Source of the DNA: Pleomorphochaeta sp.
Lineage (GTDB): Bacteria > Spirochaetota > Spirochaetia > Sphaerochaetales > Sphaerochaetaceae
Assembly: GCA_028532815.1 (NCBI GenBank)
Contig: JAQQAS010000040.1
Span: forward strand, 1-64,000
Direction: 5' to 3'
Length of the DNA: 64,000 nucleotides
In this document: positions 1 to 8,415 of the stretch, piece by piece
How positions within the stretch are numbered: the stretch's first letter is position 1
Layout of the letters: each line of letters opens with the position of its first letter
Notes under the pieces: model-generated
Told to the model about the DNA's origin: nothing
The model's input: the letters and a program-made list of their open reading frames with translations, nothing else
The model's database searches: none
Position numbers and translations under genes: made by a program

Positions 1-968
1 CTTACAGCTGTAGTATTATCATCAACTTTTTCCCAATCATAAAACTGGAACTCTTGTCTTAATTTTTCTATGACATTATTAGATAAAATCGGAAAAACCT
101 GATTAGTTTCACAAGGAACTAACATTTCTATATCACAAGAAGATATTAATTCATCATTAATTATTTTAGCTTTTCTATTTGCTTCTTTTGCTAATTTAAA
201 GAATAAATTATCTTTAAATAATGCCTCAAATTGATAAGCAACCGCAAATCCTTTAGCTAATAGAGCCCCTCTTTGTTTTAAATTATATCTAAAATCTTTT
301 TTCAATAAAGGGTTTACAACAACAAGACATTCACCGAACATAGCTCCATTTTTAGTACCACCGATATAAAACATATCAAAGTATTTAGTTAAATCTCTCA
401 TTTTTAAATCTGAATAAGTGCTTTCTAAACCTTGAGCTAATCTCGCACCATCCATATATAAAATCAGATTAAATTGGTCACAAACCTGTCTTATTTCTTC
501 TAATTCACATTTTTTATATATAGTCCCATATTCACTTGGATTAGAAATATAAACCATAGCAGGTTGGCTAATATGTTCACGAGCTTCATCACTATAATGA
601 TCTTCAATAACTTTTTTAATATCTAAAGCCTTCAGTTTTCCATCTAGTGTTGGAAGAGTCATAATTTTGTGACCAGTAGCTTCAATAGCTCCAGCTTCAT
701 GGGTTGCGATATGACCACTTTCAGCAGCAATTACGGCTTGATAAGGTTTTAAAACACTTGATATAGCAACAAGATTAGTTTGAGTACCTCCACTTAAAAA
801 ATGGATATCAATATCATTATTATCTAATAATTCTTTTAAAGTCTTTTTGACTTTAGTACTTAATTCATCTTCACCATATCCATCAAATTGTTTTCTATTT
901 ACTCTTGCTAAAGTATCAAGTATTTCTTCATGGCATAACTCACTATAATCATTTCTAAAGCTGTACAT
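1..968 (-). CDS. Threonine aldolase / beta-eliminating lyase family protein (3' end beyond the window)
   Basis: A PLP-dependent fold-type I enzyme that reads leftwards and leaves the window at base 1, so only about 322 N-terminal residues are present. Recognisable pieces are the HIATHEAGAIE stretch around residue 85, the PLP-ring aspartate in YMDGARLAQG near residue 170 and the probable Schiff-base lysine in GGTKNGAMFGE near residue 195. The family cleaves L-threonine, L-allo-threonine or related beta-hydroxy amino acids to glycine and an aldehyde. The ATG at 968 is preceded by GGAGA at a normal distance. A second family member lies at 45389-46396, so substrates may be split between the two. 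Family call firm, substrate uncertain. Confidence 0.85.
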   Translation of the reverse strand, partial: MYSFRNDYSELCHEEILDTLARVNRKQFDGYGEDELSTKVKKTLKELLDNNDIDIHFLSGGTQTNLVAISSVLKPYQAVIAAESGHIATHEAGAIEATGHKIMTLPTLDGKLKALDIKKVIEDHYSDEAREHISQPAMVYISNPSEYGTIYKKCELEEIRQVCDQFNLILYMDGARLAQGLESTYSDLKMRDLTKYFDMFYIGGTKNGAMFGECLVVVNPLLKKDFRYNLKQRGALLAKGFAVAYQFEALFKDNLFFKLAKEANRKAKIINDELISSCDIEMLVPCETNQVFPILSNNVIEKLRQEFQFYDWEKVDDNTTAV

Positions 969-1130
969 ACTTATTTTTCTCCATTGAGATTATTATAATG
1001 AAAATCATTACAATATTAAAGCGAACACTTTTAACAAAAATTCAGCTTTTTTATACAATAAATAAATTGAAAATTGATTTATAGAAAAATATCATGTTAA
1101 AATAATCAAAAATGATATCGGAGATATTCT

Positions 1131-1481
1131 ATGGAGAAAAAAAAGATTTCTGTTCAAGAATATATAAATAATTGTAGAGATGAAGCTAAACCTTGGTTAG
1201 AAGAGATATTTAAATATATTGAAAAAAAATATCCCTCTCTTGAGAGTAAAATTCTTTATTCATTACCAGGTTATAATTTTAAAAACAATTATCTAATTTT
1301 TGGAGCTAATAAGTCTTATTTATCAATCCATACTAGAGTTCTTACCCTTATTGATGAAGGTGAATCTTATTTTCATCACATTAATAGAGGTAAAGGCTGT
1401 ATCCGAATCAGATATAATCAAAAAGATAATATGGAGCCATTAAAAAAGTATATTGATTTAATTATTTCTAACTCTGAATAA
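1131..1481 (+). CDS. DUF1801 (YdhG-like) small protein
   Basis: A 116-residue cytoplasmic protein. The N-terminal VQEYINNCRDEAKPWLEEI and the central ILYSLPGYNF and YLSIHTR pieces match the layout of DUF1801/YdhG proteins, which resemble frataxin-like iron chaperones; their biochemical role in most bacteria is unknown. GGAGA ends about nine bases before the ATG and fixes the start. It stands alone between the divergent aldolase gene and the TetR gene. No signal peptide or membrane segment is visible. Confidence 0.65.
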   Translation: MEKKKISVQEYINNCRDEAKPWLEEIFKYIEKKYPSLESKILYSLPGYNFKNNYLIFGANKSYLSIHTRVLTLIDEGESYFHHINRGKGCIRIRYNQKDNMEPLKKYIDLIISNSE

Positions 1482-1766
1482 TTGAATAAAAAAACACAAC
1501 AAAATATATTATATGACGTTTCAAAATATCAAATTTATGATATATTATATTAGCTTTTTTTACTTTTAATCGATAGATATTTATCTATATATTATATTCC
1601 ATTAGTATACTATACTTGTTATAATCTATAGTAAAAAAAATTAAATTTTAAATACATAAATGCCCTTTTGTTATAACATAATGTATAGTTTTATGTTTTT
1701 TTTATACATTTAGTATATATTTTGCAAATAAATTTAGAAAATGTTTTTATATAGAACATTTTTCTA
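1482..1766. other. AT-rich intergenic stretch with small palindromes
   Basis: No gene is visible. It holds a perfect 10-bp palindrome TGTTATAACA at 1669-1678 and an inverted repeat AATGTATA (1680-1687) / TATACATT (1703-1710) around a T-rich loop. These may be operators or merely products of the very high A+T content. Confidence 0.4.
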
Positions 1767-1816
1767 TTGACATATTTTTTTTTCCATATTACCTATGTAA
1801 TGAGTGATATTACATA
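1767..1816 (+). promoter_or_regulatory. Promoter and palindromic operator of the TetR gene
   Basis: A consensus -35 TTGACA lies at 1767-1772. The expected -10 area runs into a perfect inverted repeat, TATGTAAT (1794-1801) and ATTACATA (1809-1816), separated by 7 bases. The position just ahead of a TetR-family gene fits autorepression. The -10 hexamer itself is poorly defined, so the exact start point is uncertain. Confidence 0.6.
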
Positions 1817-1842
1817 ATCAACCGAAATAGGAGTTACATTTT

Positions 1843-2433
1843 ATGGAACAAGTAAAAAAACGGGCAAAAGATAGACGTCCTGCTAAGACTAAAAAAGCAA
1901 TCAGACTTGCATTATTTCAATTACTTGATAAAAAAGAGTTAAACAAAATAACTATCACAGAATTGACTAAACAAGCTAATATTAGTAGAAAAACATTCTA
2001 CATTCACTATGATAAAATAAGCAATGTTTTAGATGAATTTGAACAAGAACTAATTGAAGCTTTCCACAATGCTACTAAAGACTTAAAATATTGTAATAAT
2101 TCAAAGTTCTTCTTTGATATTTTCTATAATTTAGATAAGTACTTTAATGATGATTTAGATTATTATAAAAAGATAGCTCAATCAAGTTTTTCAAATACGT
2201 TCTCTGATCATATAGGGGATGCTTTGTTTTCAAAGTTATATGAAGTCTTAGAACCTATTTGTGATTTACCAATAGAACAAATTGAATATTTATGTCTAAT
2301 TATTTCTTCTTCTATGCATAGAGTATTTATGAGTTGGATTAGAAACGACAGTGAAATGAGTATTGTTCAAATTAGTAACTTTGTTGCGAAAGTAGTCTTT
2401 AATGGAATGGGTTCTTATTTGAGTAACGAATAA
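1843..2433 (+). CDS. TetR/AcrR family transcriptional regulator
   Basis: A 196-residue one-component regulator. Residues about 15-62 form the TetR helix-turn-helix, with KITITELTKQANISRKTFY as recognition region, followed by an IHYDKISNVLDEFE helix typical of DhaS-like TetR proteins. The remaining two thirds is a helical ligand and dimer domain with no recognisable ligand signature. AGGAG precedes the ATG. A palindrome at 1794-1816 suggests autoregulation. A terminator at 2454-2482 separates it from the ECF genes downstream, so whether it controls them is open. Confidence 0.85.
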   Translation: MEQVKKRAKDRRPAKTKKAIRLALFQLLDKKELNKITITELTKQANISRKTFYIHYDKISNVLDEFEQELIEAFHNATKDLKYCNNSKFFFDIFYNLDKYFNDDLDYYKKIAQSSFSNTFSDHIGDALFSKLYEVLEPICDLPIEQIEYLCLIISSSMHRVFMSWIRNDSEMSIVQISNFVAKVVFNGMGSYLSNE

Positions 2434-2453
2434 GTTCCTCTTTGACCAAAATA

Positions 2454-2482
2454 GCACTTTATTTATAAAGTGTTATTTTTTT
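2454..2482 (+). terminator. Rho-independent terminator after the TetR gene
   Basis: GCACTTTAT and ATAAAGTGT pair around a TT loop and are followed by TTATTTTTTT. It ends the TetR transcript before the ECF promoter. Confidence 0.8.
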
Positions 2483-2537
2483 AACCCTATTGTTAACTAA
2501 AAATTTATTTTTTACTTTACAATACTTATATTTTATA

Positions 2538-2572
2538 TTTACATTCTATACTTGAGCATGTAATATCTCATT
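2538..2572 (+). promoter_or_regulatory. Promoter of the ecfA operon (apparently leaderless)
   Basis: TTTACA at 2538-2543 and TAATAT at 2561-2566 are separated by exactly 17 bases. The ecfA AUG begins at 2573, seven bases after the -10, and there is no Shine-Dalgarno ahead of it. Transcription would therefore start at or next to the A of the AUG. Confidence 0.6.
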
Positions 2573-3337
2573 ATGAAACAAAAAATACTAACAGTTGAAA
2601 ACCTTTGTTTTTCTTTTAATAAAGATAAGCAAATCTTAAATAATATAAACTTTTCTATAGAACAAGGTTCCCTTTGCATTATAGCTGGGGCAAATGGTTC
2701 AGGCAAATCTGTTCTTCTAAAATGTATTAAAGGCTTATTAAAACCTAAAGAAGGCCTTATCAAAATAAATAATATTGATGTTTCAAAAGATATAAATGAA
2801 AGAAGAAAAAAAATTGGGCTTGTATTTCAAGATGCAGATAGTCAAATTGTAGGCCAAACAGTTGAAAAAGATATACTCTTCGGCTTAGAAAATATCAAAA
2901 TTGAAAAATGTGAAAAAATTGAAAGACTAAACAAAGTTAGCAAACTTTTATCACTTGAAGAAAAATTAAAAACAAAACCAAGAGAATTAAGTGGTGGAGA
3001 AAAAAGGCGTTTAGCAATAGCTGGAATCCTTGCAATGGATCCAAATATTATTTTTCTAGATGAACCTTTTGCAAATCTAGACTACCCTGGAGTTGTTAAA
3101 GTTATAAAGACACTTTTATTATTACAAAAAGAAGGTCATACAATAATTATTGTAAGTCATGAAATTGATAAAATCGCTGCTCATTCTCAAAAAATAATTC
3201 TCTTAAAAAATGGAAGAGTATTAAAAGAAGGGAACAGTGAAGAAATGTTACCTCATTTAAGAGAAAATGGTGTGTATGTTCCTACCGTGAACAATGAAAT
3301 TGCGAATATCGAGGAGTTATCATGGCTCAATCGCTGA
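2573..3337 (+). CDS. ecfA: ECF-type transporter ATP-binding subunit (EcfA)
   Basis: A 254-residue ABC ATPase of the energy-coupling-factor class, the motor for vitamin or metal uptake. Visible motifs are Walker A GANGSGKS (about residues 39-46), Q-loop VFQDAD, signature LSGGEKRRLAIAG (about 141), Walker B IIFLDEP, and the switch histidine in IIVSHEID. The EcfT subunit gene overlaps its 3' end by 16 bases, which supports ECF rather than another ABC class. Only one A subunit is encoded, so a homodimer is likely. No substrate-binding S component is in the window, so the substrate is unknown. The start has no Shine-Dalgarno; see the promoter at 2538-2572. Confidence 0.87.
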   Translation: MKQKILTVENLCFSFNKDKQILNNINFSIEQGSLCIIAGANGSGKSVLLKCIKGLLKPKEGLIKINNIDVSKDINERRKKIGLVFQDADSQIVGQTVEKDILFGLENIKIEKCEKIERLNKVSKLLSLEEKLKTKPRELSGGEKRRLAIAGILAMDPNIIFLDEPFANLDYPGVVKVIKTLLLLQKEGHTIIIVSHEIDKIAAHSQKIILLKNGRVLKEGNSEEMLPHLRENGVYVPTVNNEIANIEELSWLNR

Positions 3338-4035
3338 TATTCCATTATAGAGATTCCTCCTCTTTTTTAAACAAAATTAACCCTTTTTTTAAGCTTTTAT
3401 CTCTTTTGCTATTTTGTAGTGCCTTAGTAAAAACAAGTATTTTAGGGACTCTATTATTTCTATTCAGTATTTTTGTAATAATGATAATTATTAAATTACC
3501 TTTAATAAAATATGGAAGTGAATTAATATTTTTTGTTGTGATATCCATATTTATTGCACTTACTTCATACTTTGCAAAAGATTCTTTGATTTTAACAATT
3601 AATAAAATATTAAGATTTGATACTGCAATTTTAATAAGCTTTCTCTTAGCAGATTCAACAGACCCAAGTGATATCGCAAGGTCTCTTGCTAAAGTTCTAA
3701 ATCACATTCCTTTTATAAATGGATGGAAACTTGCAAGTCAAATAGAACTAACGCTAATGTGCATTCCTTTAATTTTTGATGTTAACCAAGCTATAAATGA
3801 GGCTAGGATTGCAAGATTAGAAAAAAGGTATATTCACCCAATAAAATTCATATCAAGTTATACAATCCATTTATTAGACAATTTACTTTATAAAGTTGAT
3901 GATATAGCTTTTGCTCTTGATAGTAGAGGCTATGATCCTTTAATTGAAAGAGAGAGTCAAAAATATAACAAAAATGATTTTGTTTTCATATTTTTTGTTA
4001 TACTATTAATTGGAGTTGGTCTATATGTTAAATAA
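3322..4035 (+). CDS. ecfT: ECF transporter transmembrane subunit (EcfT)
   Basis: A 237-residue integral membrane protein. Hydrophobic stretches occur around residues 24-75, 80-115 and near the C-terminus (VFIFFVILLIGVGLYV). Two cytoplasmic motifs that couple to the ATPase are visible: NEARIARLEKRY around residue 158 and ALDSRGYDP around residue 198, matching the Ala-Arg-Gly type coupling motifs of EcfT proteins. AGGAG sits just ahead of the ATG at 3322, inside the end of ecfA, and the two genes should be translationally coupled. The length is short for EcfT and close to the BioN and CbiQ branches. Confidence 0.82.
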   Translation: MAQSLIFHYRDSSSFLNKINPFFKLLSLLLFCSALVKTSILGTLLFLFSIFVIMIIIKLPLIKYGSELIFFVVISIFIALTSYFAKDSLILTINKILRFDTAILISFLLADSTDPSDIARSLAKVLNHIPFINGWKLASQIELTLMCIPLIFDVNQAINEARIARLEKRYIHPIKFISSYTIHLLDNLLYKVDDIAFALDSRGYDPLIERESQKYNKNDFVFIFFVILLIGVGLYVK

Positions 4036-4573
4036 GAAAGAGTTTAGACAAAAAATTAGTAAAATAAATAAAGATAACATTAATAAAGATTTTTCAGTTG
4101 AAGATTCTATCATTCTTGAGAAAGTTAAAAATTGTGATAATTTTAAAGCTGCAAAAACAGTATTATTGTTTTACCCTTTTCCAAATGAAGTTAATGTATC
4201 TGCTTTAATTGACTATTGTTTACAACAAGGTAAAAAAGTGGGACTTCCTAAAACTTATAAAGAGGAAATTAAATTTTTCTATATAACGAAAGATTGGAAA
4301 AATGATTTAACACAAGGTGTATTTAATACTATTGAACCAAAAAGCGAAAATCAAATTAAATTTTTTGATAAAGAAAGTGTTGTTATAGTCCCATCTTTAG
4401 CTTTAGCAAAGGATAAATCGCGTATAGGACACGGAAAAGGATATTATGATAAATTCCTTAGCTTAAATAAAGAACTCTTTAAAATTGGGATTTGTAGAAA
4501 ACATTTACTTTTTAATTCCATACCAACCAATGGCAATGATATTAAAATGGATTTAATAATTTCTTCTAACTAG
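4025..4573 (+). CDS. fau: 5-formyltetrahydrofolate cyclo-ligase
   Basis: About 182 residues. The enzyme converts 5-formyl-THF to 5,10-methenyl-THF with ATP, returning this storage form of folate to one-carbon metabolism. The family signature is seen in VVIVPSLALA followed by RIGHGKGYYDKFL, which corresponds to the G-x-G-x-GYYDR substrate and nucleotide loop. I chose ATG 4025, which has GGAG nine bases upstream, over a TTG fifteen bases earlier. It overlaps the ecfT stop by 11 bases, making a three-gene operon, and overlaps the convergent gene at 4566 by 8 bases. The pairing with an ECF module hints at a folate or related vitamin, which is inference. Confidence 0.88.
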   Translation: MLNKKEFRQKISKINKDNINKDFSVEDSIILEKVKNCDNFKAAKTVLLFYPFPNEVNVSALIDYCLQQGKKVGLPKTYKEEIKFFYITKDWKNDLTQGVFNTIEPKSENQIKFFDKESVVIVPSLALAKDKSRIGHGKGYYDKFLSLNKELFKIGICRKHLLFNSIPTNGNDIKMDLIISSN

Positions 4574-5171
4574 AGGTAATTGCAAAATTAATCAAAGCTC
4601 CGTATTGACCTGCTGGAACATTTTCCTTTTCTCCCCAAGTAAACCAAATTTTGTAATTTGCATCATTAATTGAAGCTCCAGGTGCTATTGAATAATCAAA
4701 TACAGCAGGAGTTGAAGCTAACTCTAAAAATATATTTTTATTATATGAGGATGAGGATGAGGAATTTACAATAATCAAACTATCACTAGTCGATAAAGAT
4801 TCTGTATACATTTGAATATCTATATCTAAAGCAGAGCCTATCAATGTTCCACTTGTATTCTTTTCTTTAAACCCTTCAGTTGAAATTTCCATTCCAAAAA
4901 TAACATTAGAAGAATTCGAATATGAGGGATATCCAACATATACATATACTGGAATGCTAAGGGAGGATCTATTTGTTGTAAAATTATAATCATCAACAAT
5001 CGAGACAACGCTTCCGCTCTCTTCAATTACTGTGGAATCGACTTCTAATATTATAGAGGCAGGAATATCTTCACCAAGATGGCCGTTTATTAATATATTA
5101 GGATTATTAGCTGCAAAAACATTTATCACACTATAACTTAATACTAACATTAATATTATAAACTTTTTCAA
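4566..5171 (-). CDS. Secreted protein of unknown function
   Basis: About 201 residues beginning with a clear signal peptide, KKFIILMLVLSYSVINVFA, with predicted cleavage after VFA. The rest is Ser/Thr/Asn-rich with alternating hydrophobic residues, a run of six serines near residue 153 and a VPAGQYGALINFAI end. This looks like an all-beta surface or pilin-like domain, but I do not recognise the family. A TTG start at 5171 is preferred: it has a strong GGAGG, and a good promoter at 5216-5244 lies inside the longer upstream reading frame. It ends convergently with the cyclo-ligase gene, overlapping it by 8 bases. Confidence 0.6.
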   Translation of the reverse strand: MKKFIILMLVLSYSVINVFAANNPNILINGHLGEDIPASIILEVDSTVIEESGSVVSIVDDYNFTTNRSSLSIPVYVYVGYPSYSNSSNVIFGMEISTEGFKEKNTSGTLIGSALDIDIQMYTESLSTSDSLIIVNSSSSSSYNKNIFLELASTPAVFDYSIAPGASINDANYKIWFTWGEKENVPAGQYGALINFAITSS

Positions 5172-5215
5172 TTTATTACCTCCATTATTATGATTTATGT
5201 CATTAGTTCCATTCC

Positions 5216-5244
5216 ATATTATCAAATTCAAAGAGTAAGTACAA
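5216..5244 (-). promoter_or_regulatory. Promoter of the secreted-protein gene
   Basis: Read on the minus strand, TTGTAC (5244-5239) and TAATAT (5221-5216) are 17 bases apart. The predicted start gives a leader of about 40 bases before the GGAGG and TTG start of the gene at 4566-5171. Confidence 0.55.
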
Positions 5245-5302
5245 GTTAAAGAGCTATATATTATCAAAAAAACCCAAATTTAATTGATAGATATGTCAAA
5301 GG

Positions 5303-5791
5303 TTAAACATTTAAATAATTAAAATCTTGTTTTATCAACTCTTTTAAAAAGGTTTTACTATAAATTGGTTTAAAATCTTTAGTAAAAATATTTAAAACTT
5401 CATCTCTAATCTCTGGGTTTCTAACACCTCTTAGTATAACAGCAAGTGCTTTTAAATAGTTTATCTGATGAAAAGGTGTAGATGCAATTACAAACAAGAT
5501 ATGTACAGGTTTACCATCTTTAGCTTTAAAATTAATACCTTGTTTACTAATTCCAAGTCCAATTCTTAGATGGTCAATACAAGGTAACTTGCCATGAGCA
5601 ATTGCAACACCATGACCTATACCTGTTGTTTCTATAATTTCTCTTCGATGAACGGCCCTTCTAAAGCGTTCTTTATTATCCATCAGCCCTTCAAATATAG
5701 AACAATTATCTATAACTTGATCAATTGCAGCAAATTTGTCTGTTTGATTAACTGGGCAAACAGAATATCCATATAAAGAATCCATATTCAT
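5303..5791 (-). CDS. ptsN: PTS EIIA domain protein, PtsN (EIIA-Ntr) type
   Basis: About 162 residues forming a single PTS EIIA type-2 domain. The phospho-acceptor histidine is in GIGHGVAIAHGKLP around residue 70, and HILFVIASTPFHQINYLKALAVI is the conserved core after it. PtsN proteins take phosphate from HPr and act mainly as regulators, for example of potassium and nitrogen physiology. No sugar permease gene is nearby, which fits a regulatory role. The reading frame extends 36 bases further upstream, but a near-consensus promoter (5799-5827) occupies that extension, so ATG 5791 (or 5785) is the likely start. No Shine-Dalgarno is visible. Confidence 0.8.
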   Translation of the reverse strand: MNMDSLYGYSVCPVNQTDKFAAIDQVIDNCSIFEGLMDNKERFRRAVHRREIIETTGIGHGVAIAHGKLPCIDHLRIGLGISKQGINFKAKDGKPVHILFVIASTPFHQINYLKALAVILRGVRNPEIRDEVLNIFTKDFKPIYSKTFLKELIKQDFNYLNV

Positions 5792-5798
5792 AGTTAAT

Positions 5799-5827
5799 AC
5801 TATAGCTATCTTAATAGTATAATGCAA
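5799..5827 (-). promoter_or_regulatory. Promoter of ptsN (apparently leaderless)
   Basis: On the minus strand TTGCAT (5827-5822) and TATAGT (5804-5799) are exactly 17 bases apart. The AUG at 5791 begins eight bases after the -10, so the transcript would start at or within a base or two of the AUG. Confidence 0.6.
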
Positions 5828-5842
5828 GGGTTATATAAAAGA

Positions 5843-5860
5843 GGCCTATAGAAATAGGCC
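5843..5860 (-). terminator. Terminator hairpin after nfnB
   Basis: GGCCTAT and ATAGGCC form a stem around a four-base loop. On the minus strand the stem is followed by a short T-rich stretch (CTCTTTTATA). It lies between the end of nfnB and the ptsN promoter, so ptsN is probably transcribed on its own. Confidence 0.65.
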
Positions 5861-5887
5861 CCATTTATTATAAATTAATACTTTATT

Positions 5888-7375
5888 TTATTTTTTACTG
5901 AGATACTCATTTATAGCTTTTGCTGCTTTTCTACCTTGACCCATTGCAAGGATAACAGTAGCTGCACCTAAAACTATATCTCCACCTGCAAATACACCTT
6001 CAATAGATGTTTCACAAGTTTCTTCATTAACAATTATATTGCCTCTTTTATTTACTTCTAAACCGTCAGTTGTTTGTTTTAATAATGGATTAGAAGCATT
6101 ACCAATAGATACAACAACTGTATCGAAATCTAATACTTGTTCAGTACCTTCAATTTCGACAGGGCGTCTTCTACCAGAAGCATCAGGCTCACCTAATTCA
6201 CAAGTTACAACCTTAACACCTTTAACAAAGCCATTTTCATCGCCAATGATTTCATGTGGTTGGTGAAGCACTAAGAAGTTTATTCCTTCTTCTTTAGCAT
6301 GATGAACTTCTTCTTTTCTAGCTGGAAGTTCAGCCTCACTTCTTCTATATATAATAGTTACTTCTTTAGCGCCTAATCTTTTAGCAGTTCTTGCAGCATC
6401 CATAGCTACATTACCACCGCCAAAAATAGCAACTTTTTCGCTATTAAATAAAGGAGTTAAACTGTGCTTTTGATCGTAAGCTTTCATAAGGTTACTTCTA
6501 GTTAAATATTCATTAGCACTGAAAACACCAATTAAATTTTCACCAGGAATATTCATAAACTTAGGAAGGCCGGCACCAGCTCCAACGAAAACTGCATCAA
6601 AGCCATCTTTATCTCTAAGATCATCTAAAGTTCTTGTTTTACCAACTAAATAGTTTTTATTGATTTCGATGCCCATATCAACAAGGCCATCAATTTCTCT
6701 TTCAACTAATTTTTTTGGTAATCTAAACTCAGGAATACCATAAACCAAAACACCACCAGCTTTATGTAAAGCTTCAAACATTACAACAGTATGACCCTCA
6801 CGTCTTACATCAGCTGCTGCAGCAACAGAAGCAGGGCCAGTTCCAACAATTGCAACTTTCTTTTTAGTAGAAGCTTTTACAGATGGAACAACATCTAAAT
6901 TATGTTCTCTTGAATAATCTGCCACATATCTTTCAATTCTTCCGATAGCAACACTTTGTTCAACATCTTTTTTCATCTTACCAACAGTACAATATTTTTG
7001 ACATTGGTTTTCTTGGGGACAAACACGTCCACAAATAGAAGGTAATAATGAGCTTTCTTTTATCTTAGCATTTGCTCCTGCAAAATCTCCCTCTGCAGCT
7101 TTTTTAATAAAGCTTGGGATATCGATTCCAACAGGACAGCCTTGAATACAAGGTTTATTTTTACATTGTAAACATCTCATTGCTTCAACTTTAACTTGAT
7201 TTTCGCTATAACCTAAAGCAACTTCTTCCATGTTTGTTATACGAACTGCTGGATCTTGAGCTGGCATTTCTTGTAAAGGAATTGTAGTTCTTTCCTTTAT
7301 AGAAATATTATTATCTCCAAATTTTGCAAGTATTTGCTTTGCTTGCATATCAAGTTCTTCAAGAGTTGTATGCAT
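5888..7375 (-). CDS. nfnB: NfnB: NADPH-binding, [4Fe-4S]-containing subunit of ferredoxin:NADP+ oxidoreductase (GltD-like)
   Basis: A 495-residue flavoprotein. The N-terminal domain (about 60-150) carries the cysteine clusters CLQCKNKPCIQGCPVGIDIP and CGRVCPQENQCQKYC, which bind two [4Fe-4S] clusters as in the glutamate synthase small subunit. Two dinucleotide folds follow: VAIVGTGPASVAAA (about 172) for FAD and VAIFGGGNVAMDAA (about 314) for NADPH. The partner gene nfnA lies directly upstream with a one-base TAATG overlap. NfnAB bifurcates electrons between NADH, ferredoxin and NADP+ in anaerobes. With no glutamate synthase large subunit nearby, Nfn is favoured over GltD. Confidence 0.87.
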   Translation of the reverse strand: MHTTLEELDMQAKQILAKFGDNNISIKERTTIPLQEMPAQDPAVRITNMEEVALGYSENQVKVEAMRCLQCKNKPCIQGCPVGIDIPSFIKKAAEGDFAGANAKIKESSLLPSICGRVCPQENQCQKYCTVGKMKKDVEQSVAIGRIERYVADYSREHNLDVVPSVKASTKKKVAIVGTGPASVAAAADVRREGHTVVMFEALHKAGGVLVYGIPEFRLPKKLVEREIDGLVDMGIEINKNYLVGKTRTLDDLRDKDGFDAVFVGAGAGLPKFMNIPGENLIGVFSANEYLTRSNLMKAYDQKHSLTPLFNSEKVAIFGGGNVAMDAARTAKRLGAKEVTIIYRRSEAELPARKEEVHHAKEEGINFLVLHQPHEIIGDENGFVKGVKVVTCELGEPDASGRRRPVEIEGTEQVLDFDTVVVSIGNASNPLLKQTTDGLEVNKRGNIIVNEETCETSIEGVFAGGDIVLGAATVILAMGQGRKAAKAINEYLSKK

Positions 7376-8223
7376 TAAGCTTCCCCTTCTTCAATATGTA
7401 ATCCAATATGACATCTATGATGGTTTTCTTTTTCTTGTGGTTTATATGTTCCAAGTCTCATTAACATATTGTCCCAATCAACTTTATGTCCATCAAACTC
7501 AGGTCCATCTACACAAACAAATTTTGTTTCGCCACCAACACTTACTCTACATCCACCGCACATACCTGTGCCATCAATCATAATAGTATTTAAAGATACG
7601 ATAGTGTGAACATTATAAGGTTTAGTAGTTAATGCACAGAATTTCATCATAATTGGAGGACCAATAGCTACAACTAAGTCTGGCTTCCAAGTTTCACATA
7701 ATTCTTTTAATGGTTCAGTAACTAAGGCTTTTCTACCTGCAGAACCATCATCTGTTGTTAAGATTAATTCATCCGCAATAGCTTCCATCTCTTCTTTCAT
7801 AACGAAAAGATCTTTAGTTCTTGCGCCCATGATAATTTTAACTTCATTACCTAACTCTTTTAAAGCTTTAGCAATTGGATGCATTGGTGCAACACCTATT
7901 CCACCACCTACACAAACAACTTTCCCATATTTTCCAATCTCTGTAGGAGTTCCTAAAGGGCCTAGTAGATTCTCAATATAATCACCAACATTCAATAATG
8001 CTAAATGGTGTGTTGATTCTCCAACAGCTTGGAAAATTAATGTAATTGTACCTTTCTCCGGATCAGCATCAGCAATTGTAAGAGGTAATCTTTCATTATA
8101 ATCTCCACCTAATTGGAGAATAATAAACTGACCTGGCTTACGAGCCTCTGCAATGCGTGGAGCGTGAACAATCATCTTAAAAACTTCTGAAGAAAGTTTC
8201 TCTTTATAAAGTATCTCATTCAT
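7375..8223 (-). CDS. nfnA: NfnA: NADH-binding, [2Fe-2S]-containing subunit of ferredoxin:NADP+ oxidoreductase
   Basis: A 282-residue ferredoxin-reductase-like protein related to dihydroorotate dehydrogenase electron transfer subunits. The FAD domain includes ERLPLTIADAD (about 44-54), the nucleotide domain VVCVGGGIGVAPMHPIAKAL (about 101-120), and the C-terminal iron-sulfur ligands are CGGCR and the later Cys of KFVCVDGPEFDGH. This 2Fe-2S tail followed by HKVDWDNMLMRLG is typical of NfnA. AGGAG precedes the ATG. It is the first gene of the nfnAB operon and is divergent from the cupin gene. Together the pair balances NADH, NADPH and reduced ferredoxin. Confidence 0.87.
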   Translation of the reverse strand: MNEILYKEKLSSEVFKMIVHAPRIAEARKPGQFIILQLGGDYNERLPLTIADADPEKGTITLIFQAVGESTHHLALLNVGDYIENLLGPLGTPTEIGKYGKVVCVGGGIGVAPMHPIAKALKELGNEVKIIMGARTKDLFVMKEEMEAIADELILTTDDGSAGRKALVTEPLKELCETWKPDLVVAIGPPIMMKFCALTTKPYNVHTIVSLNTIMIDGTGMCGGCRVSVGGETKFVCVDGPEFDGHKVDWDNMLMRLGTYKPQEKENHHRCHIGLHIEEGEA

Positions 8224-8415
8224 ATCTTTACTCCTGTTTGATGAACATAATACACAGAAAAATTTATTTAATAAATACTTAATTATCGATTTTTCTTTTT
8301 TTTTAATCCCTTTAGTATATTATAACGTAGTTTAAACATTTATTCATCCTCTTCACTTTTTATCTATCTAGTAATTTATACCCATTTTGTGCTATTTTAG
8401 TATTGGAGGATTAAT

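Noticed and set aside
2539-2763. Minus-strand reading frame inside ecfA
   Set aside because: It overlaps a gene with intact ABC motifs and has no family features; it is a shadow frame.
4841-5026. Second small gene inside the secreted-protein gene
   Set aside because: Different-frame shadow on the same strand, with no ribosome site and no domain.
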